DNA of 64,000 nucleotides, taken from positions 1-64,000 of the forward strand of contig CAIRGJ010000021.1 in the NCBI GenBank assembly GCA_903878085.1, in the 5' to 3' direction. The stretch is from an uncultured Hyphomicrobiales bacterium (GTDB lineage: Bacteria; Pseudomonadota; Alphaproteobacteria; Rhizobiales; Xanthobacteraceae). Each line of letters begins with the position of its first letter. The stretch's first letter is position 1. Both the position numbers and the translations under genes were made by a program. Below are positions 1 to 9,988 of the stretch, piece after piece. Below the pieces are notes generated by a model that did not search any database, was not told where the DNA came from, and saw only the letters and a program-made list of their open reading frames with translations.

Positions 1-59
1 CTTCACCCCACCCCGGCGCGCGTTGCGCGCCGACCCACCCCCACCAGGGGAGGGTGAAG
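1..59. repeat. Palindromic intergenic element upstream of glyS
   Basis: Bases 1-8 (CTTCACCC) are the reverse complement of 52-59 (GGGTGAAG), and inside them 15-21 pairs perfectly with 25-31 (GGCGCGC/GCGCGCC). The element ends nine bases before the glyS start codon. It may lie in the glyQ-glyS gap, but the upstream gene is outside the window. Its left end may be cut by the window edge. Confidence 0.55.
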
Positions 60-67
60 AGAGACCA

Positions 68-2185
68 ATGCCCGATCTTCTGCTCGAACTTTTCTCCGAG
101 GAAATCCCCGCGCGCATGCAGGCGCGGGCGGCCGACGATTTGAAGAAGCTAGTCACCGACGGTCTGGTCGCGGCCGGTCTCGTCTATGAAGGCGCCAAGG
201 CTTTCGCGACGCCGCGCCGTCTGGCGCTCTCGGTGCACGGCATTCCGGCACAGCAACCGGATGTGAAGGAAGAGAAGAAAGGCCCCAAGGTCGGCGCCCC
301 CGAGCAGGCCATTGCCGGATTTCTCCGCGCCGCCGGATTGACTTCGATCGATCAGGCCAAGGTGCAGGCCGACAAGAAGGGCGACTTCTATGTCGCCGTC
401 ACCGACAGGCCGGGCCGTGAGGCCGTCGACGTTATCAAAGATATTCTGCACGCCACGATCGCAACCTTTCCCTGGCCGAAGTCGATGCGTTGGGGCGCGG
501 CTTCGGCAACGCCGGGTTCGCTGTCATGGGTGCGTCCGCTGCATTCCATCGTCGCGACTTTCGGTCCGGAGACGGAAGAGCCGGTCGTCATTGCGCTCGA
601 CATTGCCGGGATCAAAGCCGGTGACGAAACACGCGGCCATCGTTTCATGGCGCCGGGCGCGATCAAGGTGCGCCGTTTCGACGACTACGTCACGAAGCTC
701 GAAGCCGCCAAGGTCGTGCTCGATCCGGCGCGGCGCATGGACATGATCCGCGCCGACGCCAAGAATTTAGCCTTCGCGCAAGGCTACGAACTGGTCGAGG
801 ACGAAGGCCTGCTTGCCGAGGTCGCCGGTCTGGTCGAGTGGCCGGTGACGCTGATGGGCGAGTTCGACACGTCGTTCCTGGCGATCCCGGGCGAGGTGAT
901 CCGCGCCACCATCCGCACCAATCAGAAATGCTTCGTGCTGCGCGATCCGCAGACGGCGAAGCTCGTCAACAAGTTCATCCTGGTCGCCAACATCGAGGCC
1001 AGCGACGGCGGCAAAGCCATCGTCGCCGGCAACGAGCGCGTCATCCGCGCGCGGCTCTCCGACGCCAAGTTCTTCTACGAAACCGATTTGAAGACGCGGC
1101 TGGAAGACCGGCTGCCGAAGTTTTCGCAAATTGTGTTTCACGAGAAGCTGGGCACGCAGGCCGCAAGGATCGCGCGAGTAATAAGTCTTGCAAAAAAAGC
1201 TGCACTTTATGTGAACGCTGATCGCGACAAGGTCGAAAGAGCTGCCAAATTGGCAAAGGCAGACCTTTTGACCGAGGTGGTCGGCGAATTCCCCGAACTG
1301 CAAGGCTTGATGGGGAAATACTACGCCGAGGCGCAGGGCGAGGACGAAGCCGTCGCGCATGCGAGCGAGGACCACTACAAGCCGAAAGGCCCGGACGATC
1401 TGGTGCCTGCCGATCCAGTCTCCATCGCGGTCGCGCTGGCCGACAAGATCGACACGCTGGTCGGCTTCTGGTTTGAAAACGAAAAGCCGACAGGATCCAA
1501 GGACCCATTTGCTCTTCGGCGCGCAGCGTTGGGTGTCATCCGCCTCTTGCTGACGAACGAACTGAGCTTGGCCTTATCTGAGTTGCTTGAATTTAGTTGG
1601 CAGGAGCACGCTCATCGCGGTTCTGGAACTGCTGCTTGGAACAAGAAGGAAGTTCTAATTCCTGAACTTCTCTTCTTCTTCGCCGACCGCCTGAAAGTCC
1701 AATTGCGCGAGCAGGGCGCCCGGCATGACCTCGTCGATGCTGTGTTCGCATTGGAAGGCCAGGACGATCTCTTGATGATCGTCCGCCGCGTCGAGGCGCT
1801 CGGCAAATTCCTTGACACCGACGACGGCAAGAATCTGCTGGCCGGCGTCAAGCGCGCGTCCAACATTCTGCGCATCGAGGAAAAGAAAGACGGCAAGAGC
1901 TACGCCGGTATGCCTGACGCCAAGCTGCTGGCTGAGCCGGAAGAAAAATCACTGGCCGAGGCGGTCGCCACCGCCAAGCAGGAAGCCTCCGCGGCCGTCG
2001 CCAAGGAAGACTTCGCCGCCGCCATGACCGCGATGGCCAAGCTCCGCCCCTTCGTCGATGCCTTCTTCGACAAAGTCACAGTGAACGCCGACGACAAGAC
2101 CTTGCGCGAAAACCGCCTCAAGCTCTTGAACGAAATCCGCGAAGCCACCCGCGCGGTGGCGGATTTCTCCAAGATCGAAGGCTAG
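68..2185 (+). CDS. glyS: Glycine--tRNA ligase, beta subunit
   Basis: Beta subunit of the bacterial alpha2-beta2 glycyl-tRNA synthetase, which charges tRNA-Gly in the cytoplasm; the alpha subunit (glyQ) would be expected just upstream, outside the window. The 705-residue product opens with the family-typical [17 protein letters not shown] and ends in the alpha-helical DALR-like anticodon-binding region, so it is full length. An in-frame TTG at 23 would add 15 residues encoded by repeat DNA; ATG 68 with GAAGAGAG upstream is preferred. Two internal stretches (about 1170-1270 and 1490-1690) use AT-richer codons than the rest of the gene although the protein remains intact there. Confidence 0.96.
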   Translation: MPDLLLELFSEEIPARMQARAADDLKKLVTDGLVAAGLVYEGAKAFATPRRLALSVHGIPAQQPDVKEEKKGPKVGAPEQAIAGFLRAAGLTSIDQAKVQADKKGDFYVAVTDRPGREAVDVIKDILHATIATFPWPKSMRWGAASATPGSLSWVRPLHSIVATFGPETEEPVVIALDIAGIKAGDETRGHRFMAPGAIKVRRFDDYVTKLEAAKVVLDPARRMDMIRADAKNLAFAQGYELVEDEGLLAEVAGLVEWPVTLMGEFDTSFLAIPGEVIRATIRTNQKCFVLRDPQTAKLVNKFILVANIEASDGGKAIVAGNERVIRARLSDAKFFYETDLKTRLEDRLPKFSQIVFHEKLGTQAARIARVISLAKKAALYVNADRDKVERAAKLAKADLLTEVVGEFPELQGLMGKYYAEAQGEDEAVAHASEDHYKPKGPDDLVPADPVSIAVALADKIDTLVGFWFENEKPTGSKDPFALRRAALGVIRLLLTNELSLALSELLEFSWQEHAHRGSGTAAWNKKEVLIPELLFFFADRLKVQLREQGARHDLVDAVFALEGQDDLLMIVRRVEALGKFLDTDDGKNLLAGVKRASNILRIEEKKDGKSYAGMPDAKLLAEPEEKSLAEAVATAKQEASAAVAKEDFAAAMTAMAKLRPFVDAFFDKVTVNADDKTLRENRLKLLNEIREATRAVADFSKIEG

Positions 2186-2250
2186 CGCGCCCGGCCGTTA
2201 CCGCCGCGGCATCGCTATCTCGCCGCCGCATGTCGAGCTAGACTGCCGCC

Positions 2251-2697
2251 ATGGATATGCTTGAGATCGTCCTTCGGTTGACTGCGGCGACGCTCGCCGG
2301 TGCGGCCATTGGCTTGAACCGCGACCTGCATGCCAAACGGACCGGCGTTCGCACGCTTGGCCTGGTTTCGCTTGGCTCGGCCTTGGGCGTCATGGCTGCG
2401 GCCCATGTCGGCGGACCGGGCGATGCCAGCCGCGCCATGCAAGGCATTCTGACCGGCATCGGCTTTCTCGGCGCCGGCGTCATCATCCGCTCGGCCTCGG
2501 GCACGCGCATTCATGGATTGACGACCGCGGCCGCCACCTGGCTGACGGCCTGTATCGGCATCGCCTGCGCGGTGGCGGATTGGCGGATCGTGGTGCCGGG
2601 GCTGATCCTCGCCTTCATCATCCTGATTTGGGGCGGCGACTTTGAAAAAGCCGTCCGCAGCCGCTTTCTACCCCCCGACGATATCCCGCCTGCATAG
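2251..2697 (+). CDS. MgtC/SapB family inner-membrane protein
   Basis: A 148-residue membrane protein of the MgtC/SapB family. Four hydrophobic segments are visible, with family-type motifs: the R-DLHAKR-GVRT stretch near residues 25-36 and GILTGIGFLGAGVI around residues 68-81. It lacks the C-terminal ACT-like domain of full-length MgtC, so it corresponds to the short SapB/YhiD-like form. MgtC proteins are linked to growth at low magnesium and to inhibition of F1Fo ATPase in pathogens; the role of the short form is not established. It starts 65 bases after glyS and is followed after 15 bases by the ParB-like gene, possibly one transcript. Confidence 0.85.
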   Translation: MDMLEIVLRLTAATLAGAAIGLNRDLHAKRTGVRTLGLVSLGSALGVMAAAHVGGPGDASRAMQGILTGIGFLGAGVIIRSASGTRIHGLTTAAATWLTACIGIACAVADWRIVVPGLILAFIILIWGGDFEKAVRSRFLPPDDIPPA

Positions 2698-2712
2698 ACT
2701 CAGGAGAGTGCG

Positions 2713-3330
2713 ATGCCAGTGGTCCGCGAGCCGATCCTCAAGCCCGTATTGATCGCCGATCTGCGTCCGACGCAGATAACGGTCGGCATGCGTGAGGTGA
2801 AGCAAAAGCGGAAGGAATTGCGCGCCCGCGGCGACAAGAAGATTGGGAAATTTCTCGGCAATCACATGATTCCGGTCATCCTCGGCCCCGGCAAACGCCA
2901 CTACGTGATCGACCATCATCATTTGAGCCTGGCGCTTCATGAGGAGGGCCTCGCGCAGGTTTTGACGACGGTGGTGGCCGATCTCAGCCAGCTTTCGCAG
3001 GACGAGTTCTGGACCTTCATCGACCATCGCAGCTGGGTGCACCCTTACGACGACAAAGGCCGCCGCCGCGATTTTTCGAAGATTCCGAAATCCGTGACCG
3101 ATCTCAAGGACGATCCGTACCGCAGCCTTGCCGGCGAACTTCGGCAGACCGGCGGTTTCGCCAAGGACACGACGCCGTTCAGCGAATTCCTCTGGGCGGA
3201 TTTTTTTCGCCGCCGCATCGGACGCAAATCCGTCGAGCGCGATTTTCCCGCTGCTTTGAAGCAGGCGATCAAGTTAGCCAAGAGCCAGGAGGCTCACTAT
3301 TTGCCCGGCTGGTGCGGTCCGTCCGTTTAG
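2713..3330 (+). CDS. ParB-like nuclease-domain protein (ParBc_2 type)
   Basis: A 205-residue protein matching the putative ParB-like nuclease family PF08857. The N-terminal part has the ParB-type beginning (LIADLRPTQITVGMREV) and the GKRHYVIDHHH segment near residues 60-70, where ParB proteins carry their GERR-like phosphohydrolase motif. There is no recognisable helix-turn-helix or dimer domain, so it is unlikely to be a chromosome-partition ParB. The C-terminal half (FSEFLWADFFRRR) is family-specific. No signal peptide. Function unknown; inferred to be a stand-alone CTPase/nuclease-fold enzyme. Confidence 0.75.
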   Translation: MPVVREPILKPVLIADLRPTQITVGMREVKQKRKELRARGDKKIGKFLGNHMIPVILGPGKRHYVIDHHHLSLALHEEGLAQVLTTVVADLSQLSQDEFWTFIDHRSWVHPYDDKGRRRDFSKIPKSVTDLKDDPYRSLAGELRQTGGFAKDTTPFSEFLWADFFRRRIGRKSVERDFPAALKQAIKLAKSQEAHYLPGWCGPSV

Positions 3331-3459
3331 GCCTCATCGTGAGGGCCGCCGATTGGGATGACGCTGGCGCTGGCGTTGGCTAACGGCCGCCGCTGGCGTA
3401 TGGAACCTTGCAGGCTGCCGCAACGTTCACCACCGCATCAACCCCAAAGGACACCCCCC

Positions 3460-3603
3460 ATGGTCATCGGCGTCACCCATCTCGCCCCCATCGTCGCGCT
3501 CATCGCCGGCATTGCCATTCTGCTGGTGCCGCGCCTGCTCAACTTCATCGTCGCCGCATACTTGATAATCGTTGGCATTATCGGTTTGGGCATTATCCGC
3601 TAA
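3460..3603 (+). CDS. DUF3096 small membrane protein
   Basis: A 47-residue protein made almost entirely of two hydrophobic segments (LAPIVALIAGIAILLVPRLL and FIVAAYLIIVGIIGLGII), matching the small DUF3096 family common in proteobacteria. ATG 3460 is preceded by AAAGGA at a suitable distance; the longer in-frame ORF from 3358 would add a non-hydrophobic, arginine-rich stretch and is rejected. Function unknown. Confidence 0.8.
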   Translation: MVIGVTHLAPIVALIAGIAILLVPRLLNFIVAAYLIIVGIIGLGIIR

Positions 3604-3694
3604 CCCACAGGTCGGGCTTGCTTCGGCGGGGGCGGCAGTGCTTTTAACAGGCTGCAACCCAGCAGCAGTGCTTTGAGCCAAGGCTTGAATCGAC

Positions 3695-6514
3695 ATGGCT
3701 AAACGCAAGACCTCGCGCGCCAGCGCAAAATCCAAGAAGCCCGCAAAAAAGCCGGCTTTAAGCAAGGCCGTCAAAGCCAAACCGGCGGCCAAATCTGCGG
3801 TCAAGCCGAAAGCCCGCGCGGCGCAGGCGCCTGCCAAAGGCAAATGGGTCTACGCCTTCGGCGGCGGCAAGGCCGACGGCAAGCCCAATATGCGCAATCT
3901 CTTGGGTGGTAAGGGCGCAGGGCTTGCCGAAATGGCCAGTCTCGGCCTGCCGGTGCCGCCGGGCTTCACCATCACCACCGAAGTCTGCACCTACTATTAC
4001 GCCAACAAGCAGCAATTCCCGAAGGAGTTGGCCGCCCAGGTCAGCAAGGCGCTGACGGAAGTCGGCCGTATCACTGGCAAGATTTTCGGCGACAAGACCA
4101 ACCCGCTGCTGGTCTCCATTCGTTCCGGCGCCCGCGCCTCGATGCCGGGCATGATGGACACCGTGCTCAATCTCGGCCTCAACGACGAGACCGTCGAGGC
4201 GCTGGCGAAAAAATCCGGCGACCGCCGCTTCGCCTATGACAGCTACCGGCGCTTCATCACGATGTATTCCGATGTCGTGCTCGGCGTCGGCCACGAGCAT
4301 TTCGAGGAATTGCTCGACATCCACAAAGAACGGCAGGGCTACTCGCTCGACACGGATTTGACCGCCGACGACTGGGCCGCGCTGGTCGTGCTGTACAAGA
4401 AGCGCGTCAAGGACGAACTCGGCCAGGATTTTCCGCAGGATCCGGAGCAGCAGCTTTGGGGCGCCATCGGCGCGGTGTTCGGCTCCTGGATGAACGCGCG
4501 CGCCATCACCTATCGCCGCCTTAACAACGTTCCGGAGGGCTGGGGCACCGCGGTCAACGTGCAGGCCATGGTGTTCGGCAATTTGGGCGAGACCTCGGCG
4601 ACCGGCGTGGCCTTCACGCGCAATCCCTCGACCGGCGAGCGAAAACTGTACGGCGAATTCCTCATCAACGCCCAAGGCGAGGACGTGGTTGCCGGCATCC
4701 GCACGCCGCAGGAAATCAGCGAGAAGGCGCGGGCCGAGGCCGGCTCCGACAAGCCGTCGATGGAAGCGACGCTGCCCAAGGCCTATGCCGAGCTCACCCG
4801 CATCTACAATGTGCTCGAGCGTCACTACCGCGACATGCAGGATCTCGAATTCACGGTGGAGCAAGGCAAGCTGTGGATGCTGCAGACCCGCAACGGCAAG
4901 CGCACCGCCAAGGCCGCGCTGCGCATCGCCGTTGAACTGGCTAATGAAGGCCTGATCTCCAAGAACGAAGCCATCCTGCGCATCGAACCGCTGACGCTCG
5001 ACCAGTTGCTGCATCCGACCATCGACCCGCGCGCGCATCGCCGCGTCGTAGCGACCGGTCTGCCGGCGTCGCCCGGCGCGGCCTCCGGCGAGATCGTGTT
5101 TTCGTCCGACGAGGCCGAAAAGCTGAAGTCCGACGGCCGCAAGGTCATCCTGGTGCGCGTCGAAACCTCGCCCGAAGACATTCACGGCATGCATGCTGCC
5201 GAAGGCATCCTCACCACCCGCGGCGGCATGACGTCGCATGCGGCGGTGGTGGCGCGCGGCATGGGCAAGCCTTGCGTCTCCGGCGCAGGCACCCTGCGCG
5301 TCGATTACAACGCCGGCACCATGACCGCCGGCGGCCAATCGTTCAAAAAAGGCGACTTCATCACCGTTGACGGATCCACCGGCCAGGTGCTGGCCGGCAA
5401 GGTCGAGATGATCGAGCCGCAATTGTCCGGCGAGTTTTCCACGCTGATCGGCTGGGCCGACAAGGTGCGCAAGCTCGGCGTGCGCGCCAATGCCGACACG
5501 CCGGCCGACGCCAAAGCCGCGGTGCGGTTCGGCGCCGAAGGCATCGGCCTGTGCCGCACCGAACACATGTTCTTCGACGAGGAGCGCATCCAGGCGGTGC
5601 GCGAGATGATCCTGTCGGACGACGAGAAGTCGCGCCGCGTTGCGCTCGCCAAACTGCTGCCGATGCAGCGCGCCGATTTCGTCGAGCTGTTCGAGATCAT
5701 GGAAGGCCGCCCGGTCACCATCCGTCTGCTCGATCCGCCGCTGCATGAATTCCTGCCGCATGGCGATGAGGAAATCGCCGAAGTCGCCGCCGCCATGGGC
5801 GCCGACCCCAAGAAGCTCGCCGACCGGGCGCGCGAGTTACACGAGTTCAACCCGATGCTCGGCTTCCGCGGCTGCCGCATCGCCATCGCCTACCCGGAAA
5901 TCGCCGAGATGCAGGCCCGCGCCATTTTCGAAGCCGCGGTGGAAGCCGCCAAGCACACCGGCAAACCAGTGAAGCCGGAAGTGATGGTGCCGCTGATCGC
6001 CACCAAGGCCGAGTTCGAGTTGGTCAAGGCGCGCATCGACGCGATGGCGGAAGCGGTGTCCAAGGAGACCGGCGCCAAGCTCGATTACGACGTCGGCACC
6101 ATGATCGAACTGCCACGCGCCTGCCTGATGGCCGGTGAGATCGCGCAGAGCGCTGAATTCTTCTCGTTCGGCACCAACGATCTGACGCAGACCACCTTCG
6201 GCATCTCCCGCGACGACGCGGCGAGCTTCCTCGGCATCTACACGGCGCGCGGGATTCTCGACGCCGATCCGTTCGTATCGATCGATCAGCAGGGCGTCGG
6301 CGAAATGGTGCGCATCGGTGTCGAGCGCGGCCGCAAGGTTCGCCCCAAGCTCAAGGTCGGCATCTGCGGCGAGCATGGCGGCGATCCGGCCTCGGTCGCG
6401 TTCTGCCACGAGGCCAAGCTCGATTACGTGTCGTGCTCGCCGTTCCGCGTGCCGATTGCGCGATTGGCGGCGGCACAGGCCGCGCTTGGGAAAACCGCCG
6501 CCAGCCAGGCGTGA
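3695..6514 (+). CDS. ppdK: Pyruvate, phosphate dikinase
   Basis: Interconverts pyruvate + ATP + phosphate and phosphoenolpyruvate + AMP + pyrophosphate, a reversible PEP/pyruvate node enzyme. The product is 939 residues with the usual order: ATP-grasp nucleotide-binding domain, swivelling phosphohistidine domain with GGMTSHAAVVARGMGKPC (catalytic His 515), and C-terminal PEP-binding TIM barrel with the CGEHGGDP motif (Cys 891). Unusual is an extra N-terminal tail: residues 2-48 are almost only Lys, Ala, Pro, Ser and Arg, like histone H1 or AlgP tails, before the normal start at KWVYAFGGGKADG. Translation from an internal start is not obvious, because no Met lies between residue 1 and residue 64. 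Confidence 0.96.
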   Translation: MAKRKTSRASAKSKKPAKKPALSKAVKAKPAAKSAVKPKARAAQAPAKGKWVYAFGGGKADGKPNMRNLLGGKGAGLAEMASLGLPVPPGFTITTEVCTYYYANKQQFPKELAAQVSKALTEVGRITGKIFGDKTNPLLVSIRSGARASMPGMMDTVLNLGLNDETVEALAKKSGDRRFAYDSYRRFITMYSDVVLGVGHEHFEELLDIHKERQGYSLDTDLTADDWAALVVLYKKRVKDELGQDFPQDPEQQLWGAIGAVFGSWMNARAITYRRLNNVPEGWGTAVNVQAMVFGNLGETSATGVAFTRNPSTGERKLYGEFLINAQGEDVVAGIRTPQEISEKARAEAGSDKPSMEATLPKAYAELTRIYNVLERHYRDMQDLEFTVEQGKLWMLQTRNGKRTAKAALRIAVELANEGLISKNEAILRIEPLTLDQLLHPTIDPRAHRRVVATGLPASPGAASGEIVFSSDEAEKLKSDGRKVILVRVETSPEDIHGMHAAEGILTTRGGMTSHAAVVARGMGKPCVSGAGTLRVDYNAGTMTAGGQSFKKGDFITVDGSTGQVLAGKVEMIEPQLSGEFSTLIGWADKVRKLGVRANADTPADAKAAVRFGAEGIGLCRTEHMFFDEERIQAVREMILSDDEKSRRVALAKLLPMQRADFVELFEIMEGRPVTIRLLDPPLHEFLPHGDEEIAEVAAAMGADPKKLADRARELHEFNPMLGFRGCRIAIAYPEIAEMQARAIFEAAVEAAKHTGKPVKPEVMVPLIATKAEFELVKARIDAMAEAVSKETGAKLDYDVGTMIELPRACLMAGEIAQSAEFFSFGTNDLTQTTFGISRDDAASFLGIYTARGILDADPFVSIDQQGVGEMVRIGVERGRKVRPKLKVGICGEHGGDPASVAFCHEAKLDYVSCSPFRVPIARLAAAQAALGKTAASQA

Positions 6515-6544
6515 TGATAGTCTGACAACTCGCCGGGGGGCTTC

Positions 6545-6823
6545 ATGGACATCGGCCGCATCTTTCTGATCTTCGCGCTGATCGTCGGCCTCGCCGTCGG
6601 CGGCGTCATCGTGCTGGTGCCGCAAAGCCGCGATATCGGCTTGGCGCCGTATTTCTGGGTGCTGATCGCTTTCGCGCTGTTCGAGGGAGTCGTCTTCGCC
6701 CGCCGCGGCAGCGCCGCCGGGCCGCCGGTGACCATGCAGACGCGCATCATCGGCTTCGCCATCGCGCTGGCGCTGATGTTCTTTATTCCGATGGCGGCGG
6801 GAATTCAGACTAAGGTGTTCTGA
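6545..6823 (+). CDS. Small three-helix membrane protein, unknown function
   Basis: A 92-residue protein with three hydrophobic segments (about residues 5-26, 35-52 and 70-86) and no recognised domain. It starts 30 bases downstream of ppdK and may be co-transcribed with it. I do not recognise a family; similar short proteins occur as hypothetical membrane proteins in Bradyrhizobium relatives. Confidence 0.7.
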   Translation: MDIGRIFLIFALIVGLAVGGVIVLVPQSRDIGLAPYFWVLIAFALFEGVVFARRGSAAGPPVTMQTRIIGFAIALALMFFIPMAAGIQTKVF

Positions 6824-6846
6824 CGCGGCTGGCGTCAGATCGCGCG

Positions 6847-8199
6847 CTACACCGCGACTTTGGTCAGGAAGTCCTCGACCTCGAGCCGTAGATTGGCGAC
6901 GGCGGCTTCCACCGTCTCCGACGCATCGCGCACGACTTCCGCCGAGGCGCGGGTTTCGGTCGCGGCGCCCGACACTTCGCCCAGCACCTCGACGACGTGA
7001 CCGGTGCCCTGCGCGGCGCTGGCGACATTGTGCGAGATTTCGCCGGTCGCCGCATTCTGCTGTTCGACCGCGGCCGCGACCGCCGACGTATATTGATTGA
7101 TTTCCTGCATGCGCGCGGCGATCTGGCGGATCGCGTCGACCGCGCCGGCGGTCGAGTCCTGCACGCCCAGAATATGGCTGGCGATGTCTTCCGTCGCCTT
7201 GGCAGTCTGCACCGCCAGCGATTTGACTTCCGACGCCACTACCGCGAAGCCGCGGCCGGCCTCGCCGGCGCGCGCCGCTTCGATGGTGGCATTGAGCGCC
7301 AGCAGATTGGTCTGCCCGGCGATGTCGCGGATCAGCTTGACGACATCGCCGATCTTTTGCGCGCCTTGCGCGAGGCCGGCGATCTCGTTGTCGGTGGCGC
7401 GGGCTTCGCCGGTCGCAAGCTCGACGACGTTGCTGGTGTGGGTGAGTTGGCGGCTGATCTCGGCGATCGAATGCGACAGTTCGTTGGCCGCGACCGCGGC
7501 GGTCTCGACGTTGGCGGACGCTTCGTGGAATGCATGCACCGCGCTCTCGGCGCGTTGCGAGGTCTGCTCCGACGAGCCGAACAAAGCGCCGGCGGTCGAG
7601 CGCATGGCGGTCGCGCTGGCGCTGACGCTGGACAAGAGCTGTTCGACCTGCGGCCGGAACGTGGTGATCGCGGTGTCGATGGCCGCGCGCCGCTCTTCCT
7701 GGCCGCGGATCGCGGCGCGTTCCTGCTCGGCGCTGCGCTGCTCGGTGACGTCTTCGTGGGTCGACACCCAACCGCCGCCCGGCATCGGCTGGTTCTTGGC
7801 CAGCACGATGCGTCCGTCGCTGGCCTGGACGTAGTGCAACAAGGGCTTGTTCTGCGTCGCGTCTTCCATGATCTTGCGGCAATAGGGCTCGACGTCGCCT
7901 TTGAACAGGCCGGTGTCTTTGCGATGCTGAATCAGTTGCTGCAGCGTGCAGCCCGGCTTCACGATCTCGGGCGAGAGCTTGTACATCTCGATATAGCGGC
8001 GATTGAGCAAGGTGATGCGGCCTTGCGAGTCGAAAACGTTGAGACCCTGCGACATGTTGTCGACCGCGCTCGACAGCCGGCTAAATCGCGCGATTTGTCG
8101 ATTGTACAGGAAGCCGGCAAACGCCAGCGCAGCCAAGCAGGCGGCTGCCAGCAGAACCATTTGGCCTGCGGCGGTCGATGGCAACAAAGTTGAAAGCAT
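6847..8199 (-). CDS. PAS-domain methyl-accepting chemotaxis protein
   Basis: Chemoreceptor of 450 residues. A single transmembrane segment (about residues 10-29) is followed by a PAS_7-type domain ([20 protein letters not shown], then [16 protein letters not shown]) and the cytoplasmic signalling domain with the conserved hairpin tip ([20 protein letters not shown]). There is no periplasmic sensor domain and no clear HAMP, so the input is probably sensed in the cytoplasm by the PAS domain. ATG 8199 has GACGAGGCGGG just upstream; an in-frame ATG at 8229 is the alternative. Its PAS domain resembles those of the two GGDEF-EAL proteins in this window. Confidence 0.9.
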   Translation of the reverse strand: MLSTLLPSTAAGQMVLLAAACLAALAFAGFLYNRQIARFSRLSSAVDNMSQGLNVFDSQGRITLLNRRYIEMYKLSPEIVKPGCTLQQLIQHRKDTGLFKGDVEPYCRKIMEDATQNKPLLHYVQASDGRIVLAKNQPMPGGGWVSTHEDVTEQRSAEQERAAIRGQEERRAAIDTAITTFRPQVEQLLSSVSASATAMRSTAGALFGSSEQTSQRAESAVHAFHEASANVETAAVAANELSHSIAEISRQLTHTSNVVELATGEARATDNEIAGLAQGAQKIGDVVKLIRDIAGQTNLLALNATIEAARAGEAGRGFAVVASEVKSLAVQTAKATEDIASHILGVQDSTAGAVDAIRQIAARMQEINQYTSAVAAAVEQQNAATGEISHNVASAAQGTGHVVEVLGEVSGAATETRASAEVVRDASETVEAAVANLRLEVEDFLTKVAV

Positions 8200-8477
8200 C
8201 CCGCCTCGTCGGTAATGGTTGACCGTCATGATCGCCGGTCGCGATTGCGATATAGTTAATAGTAGTTTCCTAACAGTTGCCGCCGCGCCGGCCGGCAAGC
8301 GGACGCGGTCCCACGCTGCATCAATTCGCGGCAATGGCCGCGACTGCGGGCAAGGATTGACGAAGCGTTAACGAAATCGGGACTACCGGCGCTGCCGCCG
8401 CCGCGCGGTTAACAGCTTCGCAAGGTTAATCAGACCATAAAAAACAATGTCGCGTTGTCGCCACTTCGGCGGCAGGC

Positions 8478-9839
8478 GTGGGCATTGTTTTGTTGCGGTG
8501 TAGTGTAAGCGTGCGAACGGCTGTTCCACATAAGCGTCGGCGTCGGAGGTTTGTGCGGATCGGTTTCGGTGCGCTCGCTTTCGCGTTGTTGCCCAGCGCC
8601 ATCGGCTTTCAGGATCTAGGCGCGCTGCTGGCGGGCCAGCCGGCGGTTGCCGAGCGCGTCCGCGCCCGTTTGATCGCGTCGCCGTTCGGCACCATTCACG
8701 CCGCGATGTTCAGTCTGCCGCGTCCGGTCGGCACCGCGATCCCGCCGCCGCCGCTTTACGCCCTCGCCAATTTCGATCCGGCCGACATCACCGGCTCGAT
8801 CGGCTCACAGCCGCTCGGCGATCCGGCCGCGCCGCTGCAATTCCCCAAGGTCAACCGCAGGACCAAGGGGGACTCCAAGCTATCGCGGGCGCGCGATCCG
8901 TTGCCGCCTTTGCCGTCGGTCGCCGCTATCGAACCGGCGCCTGAAGCCGCGGGCAAGGCGAAAAGCGATAAAGACGTCGCCCGCTTCGAACCTTATTCCG
9001 AATACGAGTTTCCGGAAATTTCCGATCATGGCGCCGCAGGTGCCGACATCGATCCGCCCAATGTCGATCTGCCGTCCGCCAGTGTCGCCGCCATCGCGCT
9101 GCCCCCCGGCAACGACAACGAATCGGGTAGCGTATTTTTCGGGGCCAACCCGATGGCCGCGACTCCGGAATCGATCGCGCCCTGGGCGCGCGGCGATGCG
9201 CCGGTGATCGGCGCGACGTCCGGCGATTACGATATCAAGCAGCCCGCGCTCGAAGCGCCGCAGCCTAACGAAAATATCGGCGGCGAATCGATCGCCAGCA
9301 AGGGCCAGGTAACCGGCGACGATCAGCGCCCGAAATCGCCGGCCGAGCGGTTGGCGTTGTCCGGCAAGCCCCGCGCCAAGGCCGAGAAGTGTCTCGCCAA
9401 CGCGGTCTATTTCGAATCGCGCGACGAGCCGGTGCGGGCGCAAATTGCCGTGGCCCAAGTCGTCATGAACCGGGTGTTCTCGCCGTTCTATCCGAAGGAC
9501 GTGTGCGGCGTGGTTTACCAAAACGCCCACCGCCATCTGGCCTGTCAGTTCACGTTCGCCTGCGACGGCCACGAAGGGCCGATCACCGAGCCGTATGCCT
9601 GGTCGCGGGCGCAGCGCATCGCGCGCGATGTTTTGGACGGCAAGCTGTGGATGCCGGACGTGGCGAAGTCGACGCACTATCACGACTCGTGGGCGCGTCC
9701 GAACTGGATCGGCGAGATGAAGCGGATGGACCGGCTGGGCGGGCTTATCTTCTATCGCCCGCGCCGCTGGGGCGACGGCGCCGAAGCGCCGAGCTGGGGT
9801 AACGCCAAAGCCACCGAAGCGGAAGCCAAGCGGCTGTAA
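8478..9839 (+). CDS. SleB-type cell wall hydrolase
   Basis: A 453-residue envelope protein. After a basic start (HKRRRRRFVR) and one hydrophobic segment (about residues 28-45), a long Pro/Ala/Asp-rich, probably disordered stretch leads to a C-terminal Hydrolase_2 (SleB/CwlJ) domain from about residue 305: CLANAVYFESRDEP, then VVMNRVFSPFYP and CQFTFACDG. Known members are peptidoglycan lytic enzymes; in alphaproteobacteria they are wall-remodelling enzymes rather than spore germination enzymes. The GTG 8478 start is uncertain; a GTG at 8511 would remove 11 residues. Divergent from the chemoreceptor across 278 bases. Confidence 0.88.
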   Translation: MGIVLLRCSVSVRTAVPHKRRRRRFVRIGFGALAFALLPSAIGFQDLGALLAGQPAVAERVRARLIASPFGTIHAAMFSLPRPVGTAIPPPPLYALANFDPADITGSIGSQPLGDPAAPLQFPKVNRRTKGDSKLSRARDPLPPLPSVAAIEPAPEAAGKAKSDKDVARFEPYSEYEFPEISDHGAAGADIDPPNVDLPSASVAAIALPPGNDNESGSVFFGANPMAATPESIAPWARGDAPVIGATSGDYDIKQPALEAPQPNENIGGESIASKGQVTGDDQRPKSPAERLALSGKPRAKAEKCLANAVYFESRDEPVRAQIAVAQVVMNRVFSPFYPKDVCGVVYQNAHRHLACQFTFACDGHEGPITEPYAWSRAQRIARDVLDGKLWMPDVAKSTHYHDSWARPNWIGEMKRMDRLGGLIFYRPRRWGDGAEAPSWGNAKATEAEAKRL

Positions 9840-9988
9840 CGGCGCGTATTCGCCCGGCCATGCGCCGCCTGAATGCTTTGGATCACGAATATTCGTTTTG
9901 GCATGGCCGGCGAACGCCTTATGTTCCCCGTTCCGTTGCGCCGCCTCGTTGGGCGCAGGCGGCTCAGCCACCATCCGGAGCCTTCACG

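Noticed and set aside
3758-5761. A 667-codon open frame on the minus strand
   Set aside because: It runs exactly opposite ppdK, its product is His/Arg/Gly-rich with no family motifs, and it arises from the GC-biased third positions of the true gene.
5837-7882. A 681-codon minus-strand frame spanning ppdK, a small gene and the chemoreceptor
   Set aside because: Arg-rich composition without motifs; it crosses several supported genes in other frames.
8400-8440. Possible CtrA-type sites (TTAA pairs) upstream of the SleB-type gene and at 44680-44706
   Set aside because: The TTAA halves are 13 bases apart rather than the seven required for the CtrA motif.
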